Counted from the stretch's first letter, positions 9,364 through 17,771 are shown. The stretch is DNA of 38,461 bases from Roseococcus sp. (GCA_026414745.1 JAOAIK010000022.1:84821-123281); one strand, 5' to 3'. The notes: a model not told the origin generated them from the letters alone. Program-made: numbers and translations.

Positions 9364-10064
9364 TGCTGATCCTGCGCTCGCTGCTGTTCAATGCGGCCTT
9401 CTTCGGCCTGACGGCGATCGCCTCCCTCGTCTTCCTGCCGCTGCTCGCCGCGCCGCGGCGCTGGACGCTTGCGGTGATCCGGCTCTGGGCGCGGACGGTG
9501 GTGGCGCTGCTGCGCGGCCTCTGCGGCGTGCGGCTGCGCATCGAGGGGCTCGAGCACCTGCCCGCCGGCGGGCCCGCCCTCATCGCCGCCAAGCACCAGT
9601 CGGCCTTCGACACCATCGTCTGGTTCACCCTGCTGCCCGAGGCCGTCTATGTGCTGAAGGCCGAGCTGTTCCGGATCCCGGTCTGGGGATGGCATGCGCG
9701 CCATGCGGGCATGATCGGCGTGGACCGCCGGGGCGGGGCCAAGGCGCTGCGCGGCATGCTCACGGAGGCCCGCGCCGCCGCCGCCGAGGGTCGGCAGATC
9801 GTGATCTTCCCCGAAGGCACGCGCGTCGCCCCCGGCGCGCGCGCGCCCTACCAGCCCGGCGTGGTCGCCCTGGCCCAGGCCACGGGCCTGCCGGTGATCC
9901 CGGTGGCGACGAACAGCGGCCGCGTCTGGGGCCGACGCAGCTTTCTCAAGCGCCCGGGCGAGATCGTGCTGCGCGTGCTGCCGCCGCTGCCGCCCGGCCT
10001 GCCGCGGGCGGAGCTCCTGCCGGCGCTCGAGGCGCGCATCGAGGCGGCCCAGGCTGGGCTGTAG
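9363..10064 (+). CDS. plsC: 1-acyl-sn-glycerol-3-phosphate acyltransferase (PlsC family)
   Basis: Membrane-associated acyltransferase that adds the second acyl chain to lysophosphatidate in phospholipid synthesis, 233 residues. The catalytic HX4D motif is HQSAFD at residues 78-83. The glycerol-phosphate-binding motif is FPEGTR at 149-154, and the last conserved block is GLPVIPVATNSG. A long N-terminal hydrophobic helix spans residues 5-30. The ATG overlaps the kup stop, so the pair is translationally coupled. The function is unrelated to potassium, so the link is probably only expression. It could be a side-branch acyltransferase (for example lyso-ornithine lipid O-acyltransferase, OlsA type) rather than the main PlsC; sequence alone does not separate them. 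Confidence 0.88.
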   Translation: MLILRSLLFNAAFFGLTAIASLVFLPLLAAPRRWTLAVIRLWARTVVALLRGLCGVRLRIEGLEHLPAGGPALIAAKHQSAFDTIVWFTLLPEAVYVLKAELFRIPVWGWHARHAGMIGVDRRGGAKALRGMLTEARAAAAEGRQIVIFPEGTRVAPGARAPYQPGVVALAQATGLPVIPVATNSGRVWGRRSFLKRPGEIVLRVLPPLPPGLPRAELLPALEARIEAAQAGL

Positions 10065-10070
10065 CGCGCC

Positions 10071-10976
10071 TCACGGCGCGAGCCGCGCGAAGGTCAGCTC
10101 GTGCTTGTTGTGCGCGCCGTGGAACAGCACCGCCCCAGGGATGGCGGCGAAGGCGGCGGCGGCCTCGTGGTCCGTCTCGCCCTGGAACTTCACGGTGCAG
10201 ACCAGGTTGCGCGCCACCGGCAGCCAGCGCCGCACCAGGGCGAGCAGCCGCGCAGGGTAGCAGATCACGTCGCTGAACAGCCACTCCACCGGCTCGGGCG
10301 GCAGGGCGAAGGCGCTCTCGCGCCGCCACTCCACCCCCGGCATGGCGCGCACGCGCGGATCGAGCGGCGCCTTGTCGACCGCCGTCACGCGCGCGCCCAG
10401 CCGCGCCAGCGCCCAGCTCCATCCGCCCGGCGCGGCGCCGAGGTCGAGGCAATGCTCGCCCGGCAGCGGATGGCGGCCGAGCCGCGTCAGCGCCTCCCAC
10501 AGCTTGAGATAGGCGCGCGAGGGCGGGCCCTCCCGGTCCTCCACGAAGCGCACCGCGCCGCCCGGAAAGGGCGAGGATTTGGTCGGCGAGGCGAGGATCA
10601 GCTCCGGCTCGAGCAGCGCCCAGGCGCCCAGATGCGAGGCGGGAGGCGGCTCGGGGAAGGCCAGGGGCCGCGCCTTCACCGGCGGCAGCCGCGCCTCGAT
10701 CAGCGCGGCGCGGCGGTGGTGCGCGCCGGGCACCAGGCTCCAGTTGCGCTGGATCGCGCGCAGCGCATCCGCCCCGGCCTTGATGGAGGGGGCGGGGATT
10801 TCCCGCGGCGCGTCCCAGACATCGAGCGCCCAGGCGGCGGGGGCGGGCGGATCGGGCGAGAGGGCGAGCAGCCCGTGCCAGCGCGCCACCCTCCGGCCGG
10901 AGCGCCGCAGCTCCTCGGCCAGCGCCGCCTCATAGCCCGCATCGGCCAGATAGGCCGCGCGGATCACCTCCGCCAC
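10071..10976 (-). CDS. rlmM: RlmM-like 23S rRNA 2'-O-ribose methyltransferase
   Basis: SAM-dependent RNA methyltransferase of the FtsJ/RlmM class; E. coli RlmM (YgdE) modifies C2498 of 23S rRNA. The N-terminal about 95 residues are the THUMP-containing region. The C-terminal Rossmann domain shows LDLGAAPGGWSWAL (SAM loop) and a K-D-K-E tetrad: K in YLKLWEA, D in SDVICYP, K in CTVKFQGE, E in HNKHELTF. About 301 residues against 366 in E. coli; the N-terminus is shorter. The start is uncertain: GTG at 10976 overlaps the DUF423 stop by 13 bases, and GTG at 10967 gives a GTGA overlap; neither has a well-spaced ribosome site. The neighbouring DUF423 gene reproduces the E. coli ygdD-rlmM order. Confidence 0.85.
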   Translation of the reverse strand: MAEVIRAAYLADAGYEAALAEELRRSGRRVARWHGLLALSPDPPAPAAWALDVWDAPREIPAPSIKAGADALRAIQRNWSLVPGAHHRRAALIEARLPPVKARPLAFPEPPPASHLGAWALLEPELILASPTKSSPFPGGAVRFVEDREGPPSRAYLKLWEALTRLGRHPLPGEHCLDLGAAPGGWSWALARLGARVTAVDKAPLDPRVRAMPGVEWRRESAFALPPEPVEWLFSDVICYPARLLALVRRWLPVARNLVCTVKFQGETDHEAAAAFAAIPGAVLFHGAHNKHELTFARLAP

Positions 10977-11299
10977 GCGGCGAGGGCGAGCCGGAGCCAA
11001 CCCGCGATCATCAGCACGCCGCCGATCGGCGCCACCGGCCCGAGCGAGAGGTCGGCGAAGGCCCGCAGCAGCACCGCGCCCGAGAACAGGCAGGCCCCGG
11101 CCAGCAGCAGCCCCGGCGCCGCGCCGCCGCGCCCGTTCCACAGCGCGAGGGCGAGCAGCGCCGGCGCGTGCCAGCCGAGGATGGTCGCCACGCTCTGCAC
11201 CATGCCACGCGCCGCGAGATCGGCATGCGCCGCCAGCGCGGCAAGCGCCACCGCCGCCGCGCCGAACAGCCCCGCGGCCGAAATCCAGACCCTCTGCAT
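10964..11299 (-). CDS. DUF423 small membrane protein (YgdD family)
   Basis: Inner-membrane protein of 111 residues with four hydrophobic helices. The family pattern is clear: an N-terminal helix ending AALAAHA, QSVATILGWHAPALLALAL, a helix with LLLAGACLFSGAVLL, and PIGGVLMIAGW. The molecular function of DUF423 is unknown. The start codon sits in the loop of a small hairpin (CCTCTG/CAGAGG, 11291-11309), which might limit translation. It lies between endonuclease V and the methyltransferase, overlapping the latter, in a minus-strand run of four tightly packed genes. Confidence 0.85.
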   Translation of the reverse strand: MQRVWISAAGLFGAAAVALAALAAHADLAARGMVQSVATILGWHAPALLALALWNGRGGAAPGLLLAGACLFSGAVLLRAFADLSLGPVAPIGGVLMIAGWLRLALAAWRR

Positions 11300-11309
11300 G
11301 GCGCAGAGG

Positions 11310-11912
11310 CTACAGCGCCTCCCCGCGCCGCACCATGGCGGCGGCCGCATGGGCAAGGCGCGTGGGCTCGGGCAGGCGATGGCCGCGCAGCGTGGCGCGC
11401 ACCCAGGAGAGCGCCGTCTCCAGCGAGACGCGGTGCCCGATGGAGACATGCAGCGGATGCGCCCGCGCGCGGGAGCGCAGCAGCGCGCCCACCACCTCCT
11501 CCCCGTCGCGCAGCCGCACCACGGCGCCGGGCGCCTCGCCCAGCGGCGCCTCGGGCGCGCCGATCAGGCGCGACTTCGCCACGCCGATGCTGGGCAGGTC
11601 GCACAGCACGCCGAGATGCGCGGCCAGGCCGCAGCGGCGCGGATGCGCGATGCCCTGCCCGTCCACCATCAGCAGATCTGGCCGCTCGGGCAGCGCGGCG
11701 AGGGCCGCCATCACCGCCGGCGCCTCGCGGAACGCCAGCAGCCCGGGGATGTAGGGCAGCGGGGCCGGCAGGCTCGCCCCCGCCCAGGCCAGAACGGCGA
11801 GCGAGGGCCAGTCGAGCAGCACCGCCGCGGCATGGACCCGGCGCGCGGGATCGAAGCGGGAGGCGGAGACGTCCACCCCCGCGATGCGCCGCACCGCGCC
11901 CAGCGCGTCCAT
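11310..11912 (-). CDS. nfi: Endonuclease V (deoxyinosine 3'-endonuclease)
   Basis: DNA repair nuclease that cuts near deoxyinosine and other deaminated bases. Conserved motifs: AGVDVS (metal-binding Asp at residue 14 of this model), [11 protein letters not shown] (53-63), [12 protein letters not shown] (82-93), [18 protein letters not shown], and RLPEPTR. All catalytic acids are present. The start is unsettled. Homology to E. coli Nfi continues upstream for about 19 residues ([10 protein letters not shown]...) to about 11969, but that segment has no ATG, GTG or TTG. It begins with a CTG forming a CTGA overlap with the zinc-ribbon gene's stop. Either CTG at 11969, GTG at 11921 or ATG at 11912 is used; the ATG is given conservatively. 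Confidence 0.88.
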   Translation of the reverse strand: MDALGAVRRIAGVDVSASRFDPARRVHAAAVLLDWPSLAVLAWAGASLPAPLPYIPGLLAFREAPAVMAALAALPERPDLLMVDGQGIAHPRRCGLAAHLGVLCDLPSIGVAKSRLIGAPEAPLGEAPGAVVRLRDGEEVVGALLRSRARAHPLHVSIGHRVSLETALSWVRATLRGHRLPEPTRLAHAAAAMVRRGEAL

Positions 11913-11965
11913 CCGGACCACGCGCGCGGCCAGCGCCGCCTGCTCGGCGCGCAGCGGGGCGAGTG

Positions 11966-12718
11966 TCAGCGGCGGAACAGGCGCCTCAGCCAGCCGAGAA
12001 CCCCCTCGCCCCGGCGCACGCTGCCCTGGTGCGAGACATGCGGCCGCCGCGCGGGCGGCGGCAGGGCGGAGGCGACGCTGTGCCGCGCCGAATCCCGCGC
12101 CTCGATCAGCCGCAACTCGAGGGAGAGCACCTGCGCCACCGCCTCGGGCGGGTTCTCGCGCAGCAGGGCGCGGGCGGTGGTGGCCGCGTCCTCCCATTCC
12201 TCGGCGCGCCGCAGGGCGTCCACCACCCGCACCGTCTGCTCGGCGGCGAGGGGGGGGCCGCTGCGCCACAGCGCCACCGCGTCGAGCCGCAGGCTGCGCG
12301 CGAGATCGGGGCGGCCGAGATCGTCGGCCGTCCAGGCGGCCTGCAGCGTGGCCTCGGCGGCGGCGTGCAGCGCGCCCGTCTCCTCCAGCACCAGCGCCCA
12401 GGCGAGAAAGCGCCGCGCCAGCGGCGGGTGCGAGGCGTCGTTCAGCAGGGCGCGGAAATTCGCCGCCGCCACCGCCTGGGCGGCGGCGGGATGGGCCTCG
12501 CTGATGTCGGGTGCGGCATAGCCGCAACTGGGGCATTGCTGCAGCCAGCGCCCCATGGTGGCGCGCAGCGGCTGGCCCGGACGCAGATCGAGATCGGGCG
12601 CCTGTTCCGGGGCGCTGGGCCGGAACAGGATCTGGCGGCTCTCCGTGCCACAGACGGCGCAGACGACGCCGGCGGGCGCCGTGGAGGCCGAGGAAGCTCC
12701 CGGGCGCTGATGGGACAT
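11966..12718 (-). CDS. Zinc-ribbon protein with helical repeat-like C-terminus, function unknown
   Basis: Not assigned to a named family with confidence. The 250-residue protein opens with a split zinc ribbon: CAVC at residues 20-23 and CPSC at 62-65 ([12 protein letters not shown]), an arrangement resembling DUF2225 proteins. Residues 75-215 are mostly helical, with alternating alanine/leucine and charged residues ([37 protein letters not shown]), suggesting TPR-like helical pairs. The C-terminus is arginine-rich (GWLRRLFRR). No signal peptide, so cytoplasmic. A C8 run (G8 on the plus strand, 12250-12257) lies in the coding sequence and could be a slippage site. No Shine-Dalgarno site is seen, and a possible -10 box lies six bases before the ATG. 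Divergent from the iminopeptidase gene. Confidence 0.75.
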   Translation of the reverse strand: MSHQRPGASSASTAPAGVVCAVCGTESRQILFRPSAPEQAPDLDLRPGQPLRATMGRWLQQCPSCGYAAPDISEAHPAAAQAVAAANFRALLNDASHPPLARRFLAWALVLEETGALHAAAEATLQAAWTADDLGRPDLARSLRLDAVALWRSGPPLAAEQTVRVVDALRRAEEWEDAATTARALLRENPPEAVAQVLSLELRLIEARDSARHSVASALPPPARRPHVSHQGSVRRGEGVLGWLRRLFRR

Positions 12719-12724
12719 GCCGGG

Positions 12725-12753
12725 AAGGTAGGGCCGATCCTTCGCGAGGCGAA
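12725..12753 (-). promoter_or_regulatory. Candidate promoter for the zinc-ribbon gene (leaderless?)
   Basis: On the minus strand TTCGCC (12753-12748), a 17-bp spacer and TACCTT (12730-12725) resemble a sigma-70 promoter. The -10 box ends six bases before the ATG, so transcription would begin at or near the start codon. The match is modest (three of six positions in each box), so this is tentative. Confidence 0.25.
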
Positions 12754-12755
12754 GG
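12739..12755. promoter_or_regulatory. CCTTCGC-GAG-GCGAAGG inverted repeat
   Basis: A perfect 7-bp inverted repeat with a 3-bp centre lies between two divergent genes and overlaps the candidate -35 box of the minus-strand promoter. It is a candidate operator or a small hairpin. No regulator can be named. Confidence 0.3.
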
Positions 12756-12774
12756 GGGAAAGCGCGCGAAACCG

Positions 12775-12803
12775 TTGCCCCGCACCCCCCGGCATCTGAT
12801 AAA
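12775..12803 (+). promoter_or_regulatory. Candidate promoter for pip (leaderless mRNA)
   Basis: TTGCCC (12775-12780), a 17-bp spacer and GATAAA (12798-12803) match sigma-70 boxes at four of six positions each. The -10 box ends five bases before the ATG at 12809, so the A of the start codon is near the expected transcription start. The gene lacks a Shine-Dalgarno site, consistent with a leaderless transcript. Confidence 0.4.
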
Positions 12804-12808
12804 GAACC

Positions 12809-13756
12809 ATGCCCCGCGGCGACCTCTTCCCCGACATCGCTCCCTTCGAGACCGGGCTCCTGCCGCTCGGCGACAGCCATGTGATGTACTGGGAGCAGGT
12901 GGGCAACCCTCAGGGCCAGCCCGTGCTCTTCCTGCATGGCGGGCCGGGCGCCGGGGCGGGGGCGGTGCATCGCCGCTTCTTCGACCCCGCGCATTGGCGG
13001 CTCGTCGTCTTCGACCAGCGCGGCGCCGGCCGCTCCCGCCCGCTCGGCGAGCTGCACGCCAACACCACCAGCCACCTCATCGCCGACATCGAGACGCTGC
13101 GCCGCTTCCTCGGCATCGAACGCTGGCTGCTCTTCGGCGGCTCCTGGGGCTCGACGCTCGCCCTCGCCTATGCCCAGGCGCATCCCGCGCGCGTGACGGG
13201 CTGCGTGCTGCGCGGCGTCTTCCTCGGCCGCGAGGCGGAAGTGGAGTGGTTCCTCTACGGGCTGCGCCGCTTCTTCCCCGACGCCTGGGCCGCCTTCGCC
13301 GAGCATGTTCCGCCCGAGGAACGCCATGACCTTCTGGGCGCCTATCTGCGCCGCCTGACCGACCCTGACCCGGCCGTGCATCTGCCCGCGGCGCGGGCCT
13401 GGAGCCACTACGAGGGCTCCTGCTCCACCCTGCTCCCCTCGCCCGAGACGGTGGCGAGCTTCGCGCAGGACCGCACGGCGCTCGGGCTGGCGCGCATCGA
13501 GGCGCACTATTTCGCGCACCGGCTCTTCCTGCCCGAGAAGGGGCTGCTCGCCGGGATGGGGCGCATCGCCCACATCCCGGCCGAGATCATCCAGGGCCGC
13601 TATGACATGGTCTGCCCTCCGGAGACGGCCTTCGAGCTCGCCGCCGCCTGGCCGCGCGCGCGGCTGACCATCGTGCCCGACGCCGGGCATTCGGCGCTGG
13701 AGCCGGGCATCCGCACCGCCCTGGTCGCCGCGGTGGAGCGCTTCCGGCGGCGCTGA
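12809..13756 (+). CDS. pip: Proline iminopeptidase
   Basis: Cytoplasmic alpha/beta-hydrolase that removes N-terminal proline from peptides, 315 residues, the standard length for the Pip/S33 family. Visible features: oxyanion-hole HGGPG at 43-47, FDQRGAGRS at 68-76, and nucleophile elbow GGSWGS with Ser112. The cap domain carries the family's [19 protein letters not shown] contains the catalytic Asp, and the catalytic His is in DAGHSALE. No signal peptide. The ATG at 12809 has no ribosome site but a promoter-like element just upstream. The next gene converges after an 18-bp GGCCGG-rich gap. Confidence 0.93.
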   Translation: MPRGDLFPDIAPFETGLLPLGDSHVMYWEQVGNPQGQPVLFLHGGPGAGAGAVHRRFFDPAHWRLVVFDQRGAGRSRPLGELHANTTSHLIADIETLRRFLGIERWLLFGGSWGSTLALAYAQAHPARVTGCVLRGVFLGREAEVEWFLYGLRRFFPDAWAAFAEHVPPEERHDLLGAYLRRLTDPDPAVHLPAARAWSHYEGSCSTLLPSPETVASFAQDRTALGLARIEAHYFAHRLFLPEKGLLAGMGRIAHIPAEIIQGRYDMVCPPETAFELAAAWPRARLTIVPDAGHSALEPGIRTALVAAVERFRRR

Positions 13757-13774
13757 GAGGCCGGCCGGCCCCGG

Positions 13775-15004
13775 TCAGTGCAGCGCGTTCTTCACCACGC
13801 GCCCGCCCTGCATGATCAGCGGCATGTGCGCGCCCTGATGCGCGAGCAGCCCGATATCGGCGAGCGGATCGCCCTCCACCGCCACGAGGTCGGCGAAGGC
13901 GCCCTCGGCCACCACGCCGATCTCCCCCTCCATGCGCAGCAGCCTGGCGGCGTGGAGGGTGGCGGAGCGGATCACCTCCATCGCCGGCAGCACGCGGCGG
14001 CGGATGACGAACTCCTCCGACTGGTGGCGGTGCATGGGGCCGAGCAGATCGGTCCCGAAGGCCATGGTCAGCCCCGCGCGCTGCATCACCTCGAGCGAGT
14101 GCAGCCCGGCGAGGCGCACCGTGTCGATCTTCGCCACGCTCTCGGGGCCGAGGCCGAGCGCCGCCCCTTCCTCCTTCAGCGCCTCGTAGGTGACCAGGGT
14201 GGGGCAGGCGATGCAGCCGGCGGCGGCGGCCTCGCGCGCCGTCTCCTCGGTGATCAGGTTGCAGTGTTCGAGGCTGAGCACGCCGCAGCGAACGGCGCGG
14301 GCGATCGCCTCGTCGGTGTAGAGATGCGCGGCCACATAGGTCTGGGCCATGCGCGCCTCCTCCACCGCGGCGCGCAGCTCGCCCTCGCTGAAGCCGAGGA
14401 AGGCGATCGGGTCCACCGGCGAGGCGACGCCGCCATTGGCCATGACCTTGATGAAGTCGGCACCGGCCTTGATCTCCTCGCGGCAGGCGCGCCGGACCTC
14501 CGCCTCGCCGTCGACGATCCGGCCCAGCATGCCGAGGCGCGCCTCGAAGAAGCCGGTGCCGCGCGTGTCGTGCCGGCCGCGGAAGTCGCTGTGGCCGCCG
14601 GTCTGGGAGAGGGCCTTGCCGCAGAGGACGAGGCGCGGCCCCTCGAACAGCCCCTCCTCCCAGGCGAGGCGCAGGCCGAGGGTCGCGCCGCCCAGGTCGC
14701 GCACGGTGGTGAAGCCGCGGTGCAGCATCCCGCGCATGATGCCGGCGGCGCGGTGGGCGATCAGCGCATCGGGCAGCAGCGCGTTCTGCGCGAGGTTGGC
14801 CGTGGTGGCCACCACATGCACATGCGCGTCGATGAGGCCGGGCAGCAGGCTGCGCCCCTTGAGGTCGAGCCGCTGCGCGGCGGCGCTGGCGATGGGCTGC
14901 GCGCTCACCTCGCGGATCCTTCCGCCCTCGATGAGCACATGGGTGCCGGGCCGGGGCTCGCCGGCCAGCACGTCGATCAGGGTGGCGTTCTCGAGGATGA
15001 TCAT
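13775..15004 (-). CDS. Metal-dependent amidohydrolase (imidazolonepropionase/prolidase-like)
   Basis: Cytoplasmic binuclear-metal hydrolase of the amidohydrolase superfamily, 409 residues, in the subgroup of Xaa-Pro and Xaa-Arg dipeptidases (Sgx9260/Cc2672-like). Metal ligands are visible: DAHVH (His61, His63), the carboxylated lysine in FIKVMANGG (Lys186), AHLYT (His227), LEHCN (His247) and FGTDLLG (Asp319). The small beta-sandwich domain is formed by the first 55 residues and the C-terminal GDPLADI region. The start at 15004 gives the family's usual MIILENATLID opening. Divergent from a family-5 peptide-type binding protein and convergent with proline iminopeptidase, so hydrolysis of imported proline-containing dipeptides or amides is plausible. 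Substrate not determinable. Confidence 0.87.
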   Translation of the reverse strand: MIILENATLIDVLAGEPRPGTHVLIEGGRIREVSAQPIASAAAQRLDLKGRSLLPGLIDAHVHVVATTANLAQNALLPDALIAHRAAGIMRGMLHRGFTTVRDLGGATLGLRLAWEEGLFEGPRLVLCGKALSQTGGHSDFRGRHDTRGTGFFEARLGMLGRIVDGEAEVRRACREEIKAGADFIKVMANGGVASPVDPIAFLGFSEGELRAAVEEARMAQTYVAAHLYTDEAIARAVRCGVLSLEHCNLITEETAREAAAAGCIACPTLVTYEALKEEGAALGLGPESVAKIDTVRLAGLHSLEVMQRAGLTMAFGTDLLGPMHRHQSEEFVIRRRVLPAMEVIRSATLHAARLLRMEGEIGVVAEGAFADLVAVEGDPLADIGLLAHQGAHMPLIMQGGRVVKNALH

Positions 15005-15024
15005 GCCGCCAGGGTGCCGCCGCT

Positions 15025-15045
15025 CCCCCCTGGACGGAAGGGGGG
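15025..15045. promoter_or_regulatory. C6/G6 inverted repeat in the amidohydrolase/binding-protein divergent region
   Basis: CCCCCC (15025-15030) and GGGGGG (15040-15045) flank TGGACGGAA in the 82-bp gap between divergent genes. It can pair as a hairpin in either transcript and might serve as an operator. This is weak evidence in so GC-rich a genome. Confidence 0.2.
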
Positions 15046-15086
15046 CGGGCCGGCATCTTTCGCGGGCTTCATCTGGGAGAGCCTCC

Positions 15087-16676
15087 ATGCGGAACCCCGC
15101 GGGCCGCGCCACGCTGCGCGCCACCCTGCTCGCCGGCATCTTCGGCGCGGCGCTCGCCGCCCTGCCGGCCGGCGCCACCACCTTCACCTGGGCCACGGCG
15201 AACGACATCCTCGGCCTCGATCCGCACGCCAACAACCACGGCGTGACGAACACGATGAAAGAGAACGTGTACGAGCCGCTGGTGAAGCGCCAGCCGGACG
15301 GCTCGCTGCGCCCCGCCCTGGCCGAGCGGTGGGAGCGCGTCTCGCCCACCGTCTGGCGCTTCCACCTGCGCCGCAACGTGCGCTTCCACAACGGCGAGCC
15401 CTTCACCGCCGCCGATGTGGTGATGTCGGCCGAGCGGGTGCGCCAGAACGACATGGCCTACACGCTGCAGTCGGTGGTGGCGGTGCGCGCCATCGACGAC
15501 CACACGGTGGAGATGGAGACCCGCGCGCCGAACCCGATCCTGCTGCAGGATCTCGCGCTGTTCTTCATCATGTCGCGCCCCTGGGTCGAGGCGAACAACG
15601 CCATGGCCGTGGCGCGGGCGGGCCAGCCCGGTGCCACCACCGCCTTCGCCCAGCTCAACACCAACGGCACCGGCCCCTTCCGCGTGGTGGAGCGCGTGGC
15701 CGACGAGCGCACCGTGCTGGTGCCCAACCCGAACTACTGGGCGGCGGCGGAGATGCAGCACGGCATCACCCGCGCGGTGTTCCGCCCCATCGCCTCGGCG
15801 CCGACGCGGCTCGCCGCGCTGCTCTCGCGCGAGCTGGACGTGATGTACCACGTGCCGCTGCAGAACGTGCCGCAGGTGCAGCAGGCCCAGGGCGTGCGCC
15901 TGATCCAGGGGCCCACGGCGCGCACCATCTATCTCGCCATGGACGTGGCGCGCGAGGAAAGCCTGGACGAGCCCGGCCGCCCCAACCCGCTGCGCGACGT
16001 GCGGGTGCGGCGCGCGCTCTACCAGGCCATCGACATGAACACGATCACGCGCGTGGTGCTGCGCGGCTCCACCGTCGCCTCGGGCCTGCCCATCGCCCCG
16101 GCGGTGACGGGCCATGTGGCGGCGCTGAACGAGCGCCTGCCCTTCGACCTCGACGCCGCGCGCCGGCTGCTCGCCGAGGCGGGCTATCCCAACGGCTTCC
16201 GCCTCACGCTCAACTGCCCGAACAACCGCTACATCAATGACGAGGCGATCTGCCAGGCGGCCACCGCCATGCTGCAGCGCGCCGGCATCCAGGCGCGGCT
16301 GGACGCCATGCCCTTCGGCCGCTTCCTCCAGCGCGGCGGCGCGGGCGAGTACCAGTTCTACCTGCTGGGCTGGACGCCGGGGAACTTCGACATCACCAAC
16401 CCCGCGCGCGAGCTGCTGGGCGAGGGCAGCTTCAACTGGGGCCGCTTCCGCGACGCGGAGATGGACCGCCTGGCCGCCGAGATCGGCACCCTCAATCTCG
16501 ACGACCCGCGGCGGCAGGAGCTCGCGGCCCGCTACTGGACGCGCTTCCGCGAGCTGGTGCCGATGATCCCGCTGCACCAGGAGCCGCAGATCTTCGCGGT
16601 GCGCGACACGGTGGCCGACTTCACCCTGCGCGTGCAGGAGGATCTGGAGCTGCGCCACGTCCGCATGCGGCGCTGA
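15087..16676 (+). CDS. ABC transporter substrate-binding protein, peptide/opine type (family 5)
   Basis: Periplasmic receptor of the DppA/OppA class, 529 residues. A signal peptide (TLLAGIFGAALAALPAGA) is followed by the family's opening FTWATANDILGLDPHANNHG. Other hallmarks are YEPLVKRQPDGSLRPALAERW, VWRFHLRRNVRFHNGEPFTAADVV, TNGTGPFRV, the helix VRRALYQAID, and LLAEAGYPNGF. GGGAG lies seven bases before the ATG at 15087. No permease or ATPase genes accompany it, so it is an orphan or uses a transporter encoded elsewhere. It sits beside an amidohydrolase, hinting at uptake and cleavage of a peptide-like compound (inference). A good terminator follows. Confidence 0.92.
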   Translation: MRNPAGRATLRATLLAGIFGAALAALPAGATTFTWATANDILGLDPHANNHGVTNTMKENVYEPLVKRQPDGSLRPALAERWERVSPTVWRFHLRRNVRFHNGEPFTAADVVMSAERVRQNDMAYTLQSVVAVRAIDDHTVEMETRAPNPILLQDLALFFIMSRPWVEANNAMAVARAGQPGATTAFAQLNTNGTGPFRVVERVADERTVLVPNPNYWAAAEMQHGITRAVFRPIASAPTRLAALLSRELDVMYHVPLQNVPQVQQAQGVRLIQGPTARTIYLAMDVAREESLDEPGRPNPLRDVRVRRALYQAIDMNTITRVVLRGSTVASGLPIAPAVTGHVAALNERLPFDLDAARRLLAEAGYPNGFRLTLNCPNNRYINDEAICQAATAMLQRAGIQARLDAMPFGRFLQRGGAGEYQFYLLGWTPGNFDITNPARELLGEGSFNWGRFRDAEMDRLAAEIGTLNLDDPRRQELAARYWTRFRELVPMIPLHQEPQIFAVRDTVADFTLRVQEDLELRHVRMRR

Positions 16677-16679
16677 ACG

Positions 16680-16732
16680 GCGCCGAAAGGCGCATGGCTG
16701 AACGGGGCGCGCCGGCGCGATCCGGCGCCCCC
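16680..16732 (+). terminator. Probable intrinsic terminator after the family-5 binding protein
   Basis: Right after the stop, GCGCC-GAAA-GGCGC (16680-16693) forms a GNRA-capped stem. Then 16704-16732 forms an 11-bp hairpin (GGGG, GC and GCCGG pairing with CCGGC, GC and CCCC, one bulged C at 16708, loop CGCGAT), followed by TGTTCTTCC. It lies between convergent genes and points along the plus strand. Confidence 0.55.
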
Positions 16733-16802
16733 TGTTCTTCCTGGCGCGCGGCCGCCCCGCCGACCCCGCGCGCGGATGCGGCGGGCCTGAGCGCCGGCCG
16801 CG

Positions 16803-17771
16803 TCAGTCGATGCTGAGGTTCAACCGCCGGACCATCTCGCGCTCATAGGCCACGCGCTCGCGCGCGAACTCGAGATAGGCCTGCGGCCCGAGATACTCGT
16901 CGGGCATCTCCCAGCGGCGGATGATGGCCTGGCTCGTCTCGTCCAGCATCGCCTTGCGGAAGCTGTCGTGGAAGATCTGCACCACCTCCGCCGGCAGCCC
17001 CTTCGGCCCCGCCACGCCATAGGGCGAGGTGACGGTCATGCCATAGCCGAGATCGTGCAGCGTGGGCGCATCGGGGAAGCTCGGCAGGCGCGTGCGCGTC
17101 CAGACCGAGAGCAGGCGGAAATCGCCGTTCTCCACCTGCGGCCGCCAGGCCTGGGCGTCGGCGATCACGTCGATCTGCCGGCCGAGCAGCATGGTCACCC
17201 CCTCCTGCGCTCCGCGCGTCGGGATGTGCTCCATCCGCGCCCCCTCGCGCGCCAGCAGATCCTCCATGGCGATGTGGTTCGTCGTGGCGATGCCGGAAGT
17301 GGAGTAGGTGAGCTGCCCCGGGCGCCGCCGCGCCTCGGCCATCAGCTCGGCGAAGCTGCGGAAGGGGCTGTCGCGGTGCACCACGGTGCCGAACACGAAG
17401 CCCGAGACCTGCATGATGTAGGTGAAGTCGTTGATCGGATCCCAGGTCTGCTGCCGCGTCAGGAAGGGATGGCGCAGGATGGAGAGGTGGTGGTGCGCCA
17501 GCGTGTAGCCGTCCGGCCGCGCCTGCTGCACCAGGAACACCGCGGCGCGGGTGCCGCGCGCGCCGGGCATGTTCTCGATCACCACGTTCTGGCCGAGATC
17601 CTTCGCCATCAGTTCGAACACGTTGCGGTGCAGCGCATCGAGCGACCCGCCGGGCGGCCAGGGGATGAGGAAGCGGATGGGGCGGTTCGGGTAGCGCCCT
17701 TGCGCGCTGGCGGGCGCGGCCAGCGGCGCGACCGCCATCGCGCCCAGCAGGGCACGGCGTGTGTTGTTCAT
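16803..17771 (-). CDS. TctC/Bug family tripartite tricarboxylate transporter binding protein (copy 1)
   Basis: Periplasmic receptor of the Bug/TctC class, 322 residues, which captures carboxylates and similar small organic anions. Signal peptide: RRALLGAMAVAPLAAPASAQG. The fold starts with the hallmark RYPNRPIRFLIPWPPGGSLD, and the domain-closing region has STSGIATTNHIAME. GGAGGAG precedes the ATG at 17771. It is 41 bp downstream of a close paralogue (copy 2); both share unusual features such as the HHLSILRHPFL / MHLSIIRRPFL segment and GIATTNH, so they are probably a tandem duplication that has diverged in ligand. No TctA/TctB genes are present. Confidence 0.92.
   Translation of the reverse strand: MNNTRRALLGAMAVAPLAAPASAQGRYPNRPIRFLIPWPPGGSLDALHRNVFELMAKDLGQNVVIENMPGARGTRAAVFLVQQARPDGYTLAHHHLSILRHPFLTRQQTWDPINDFTYIMQVSGFVFGTVVHRDSPFRSFAELMAEARRRPGQLTYSTSGIATTNHIAMEDLLAREGARMEHIPTRGAQEGVTMLLGRQIDVIADAQAWRPQVENGDFRLLSVWTRTRLPSFPDAPTLHDLGYGMTVTSPYGVAGPKGLPAEVVQIFHDSFRKAMLDETSQAIIRRWEMPDEYLGPQAYLEFARERVAYEREMVRRLNLSID

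Noticed and set aside
10101..12521. An 806-codon plus-strand frame across the rlmM to zinc-ribbon genes
   Set aside because: Low-complexity product opposite four genes with clear family motifs.
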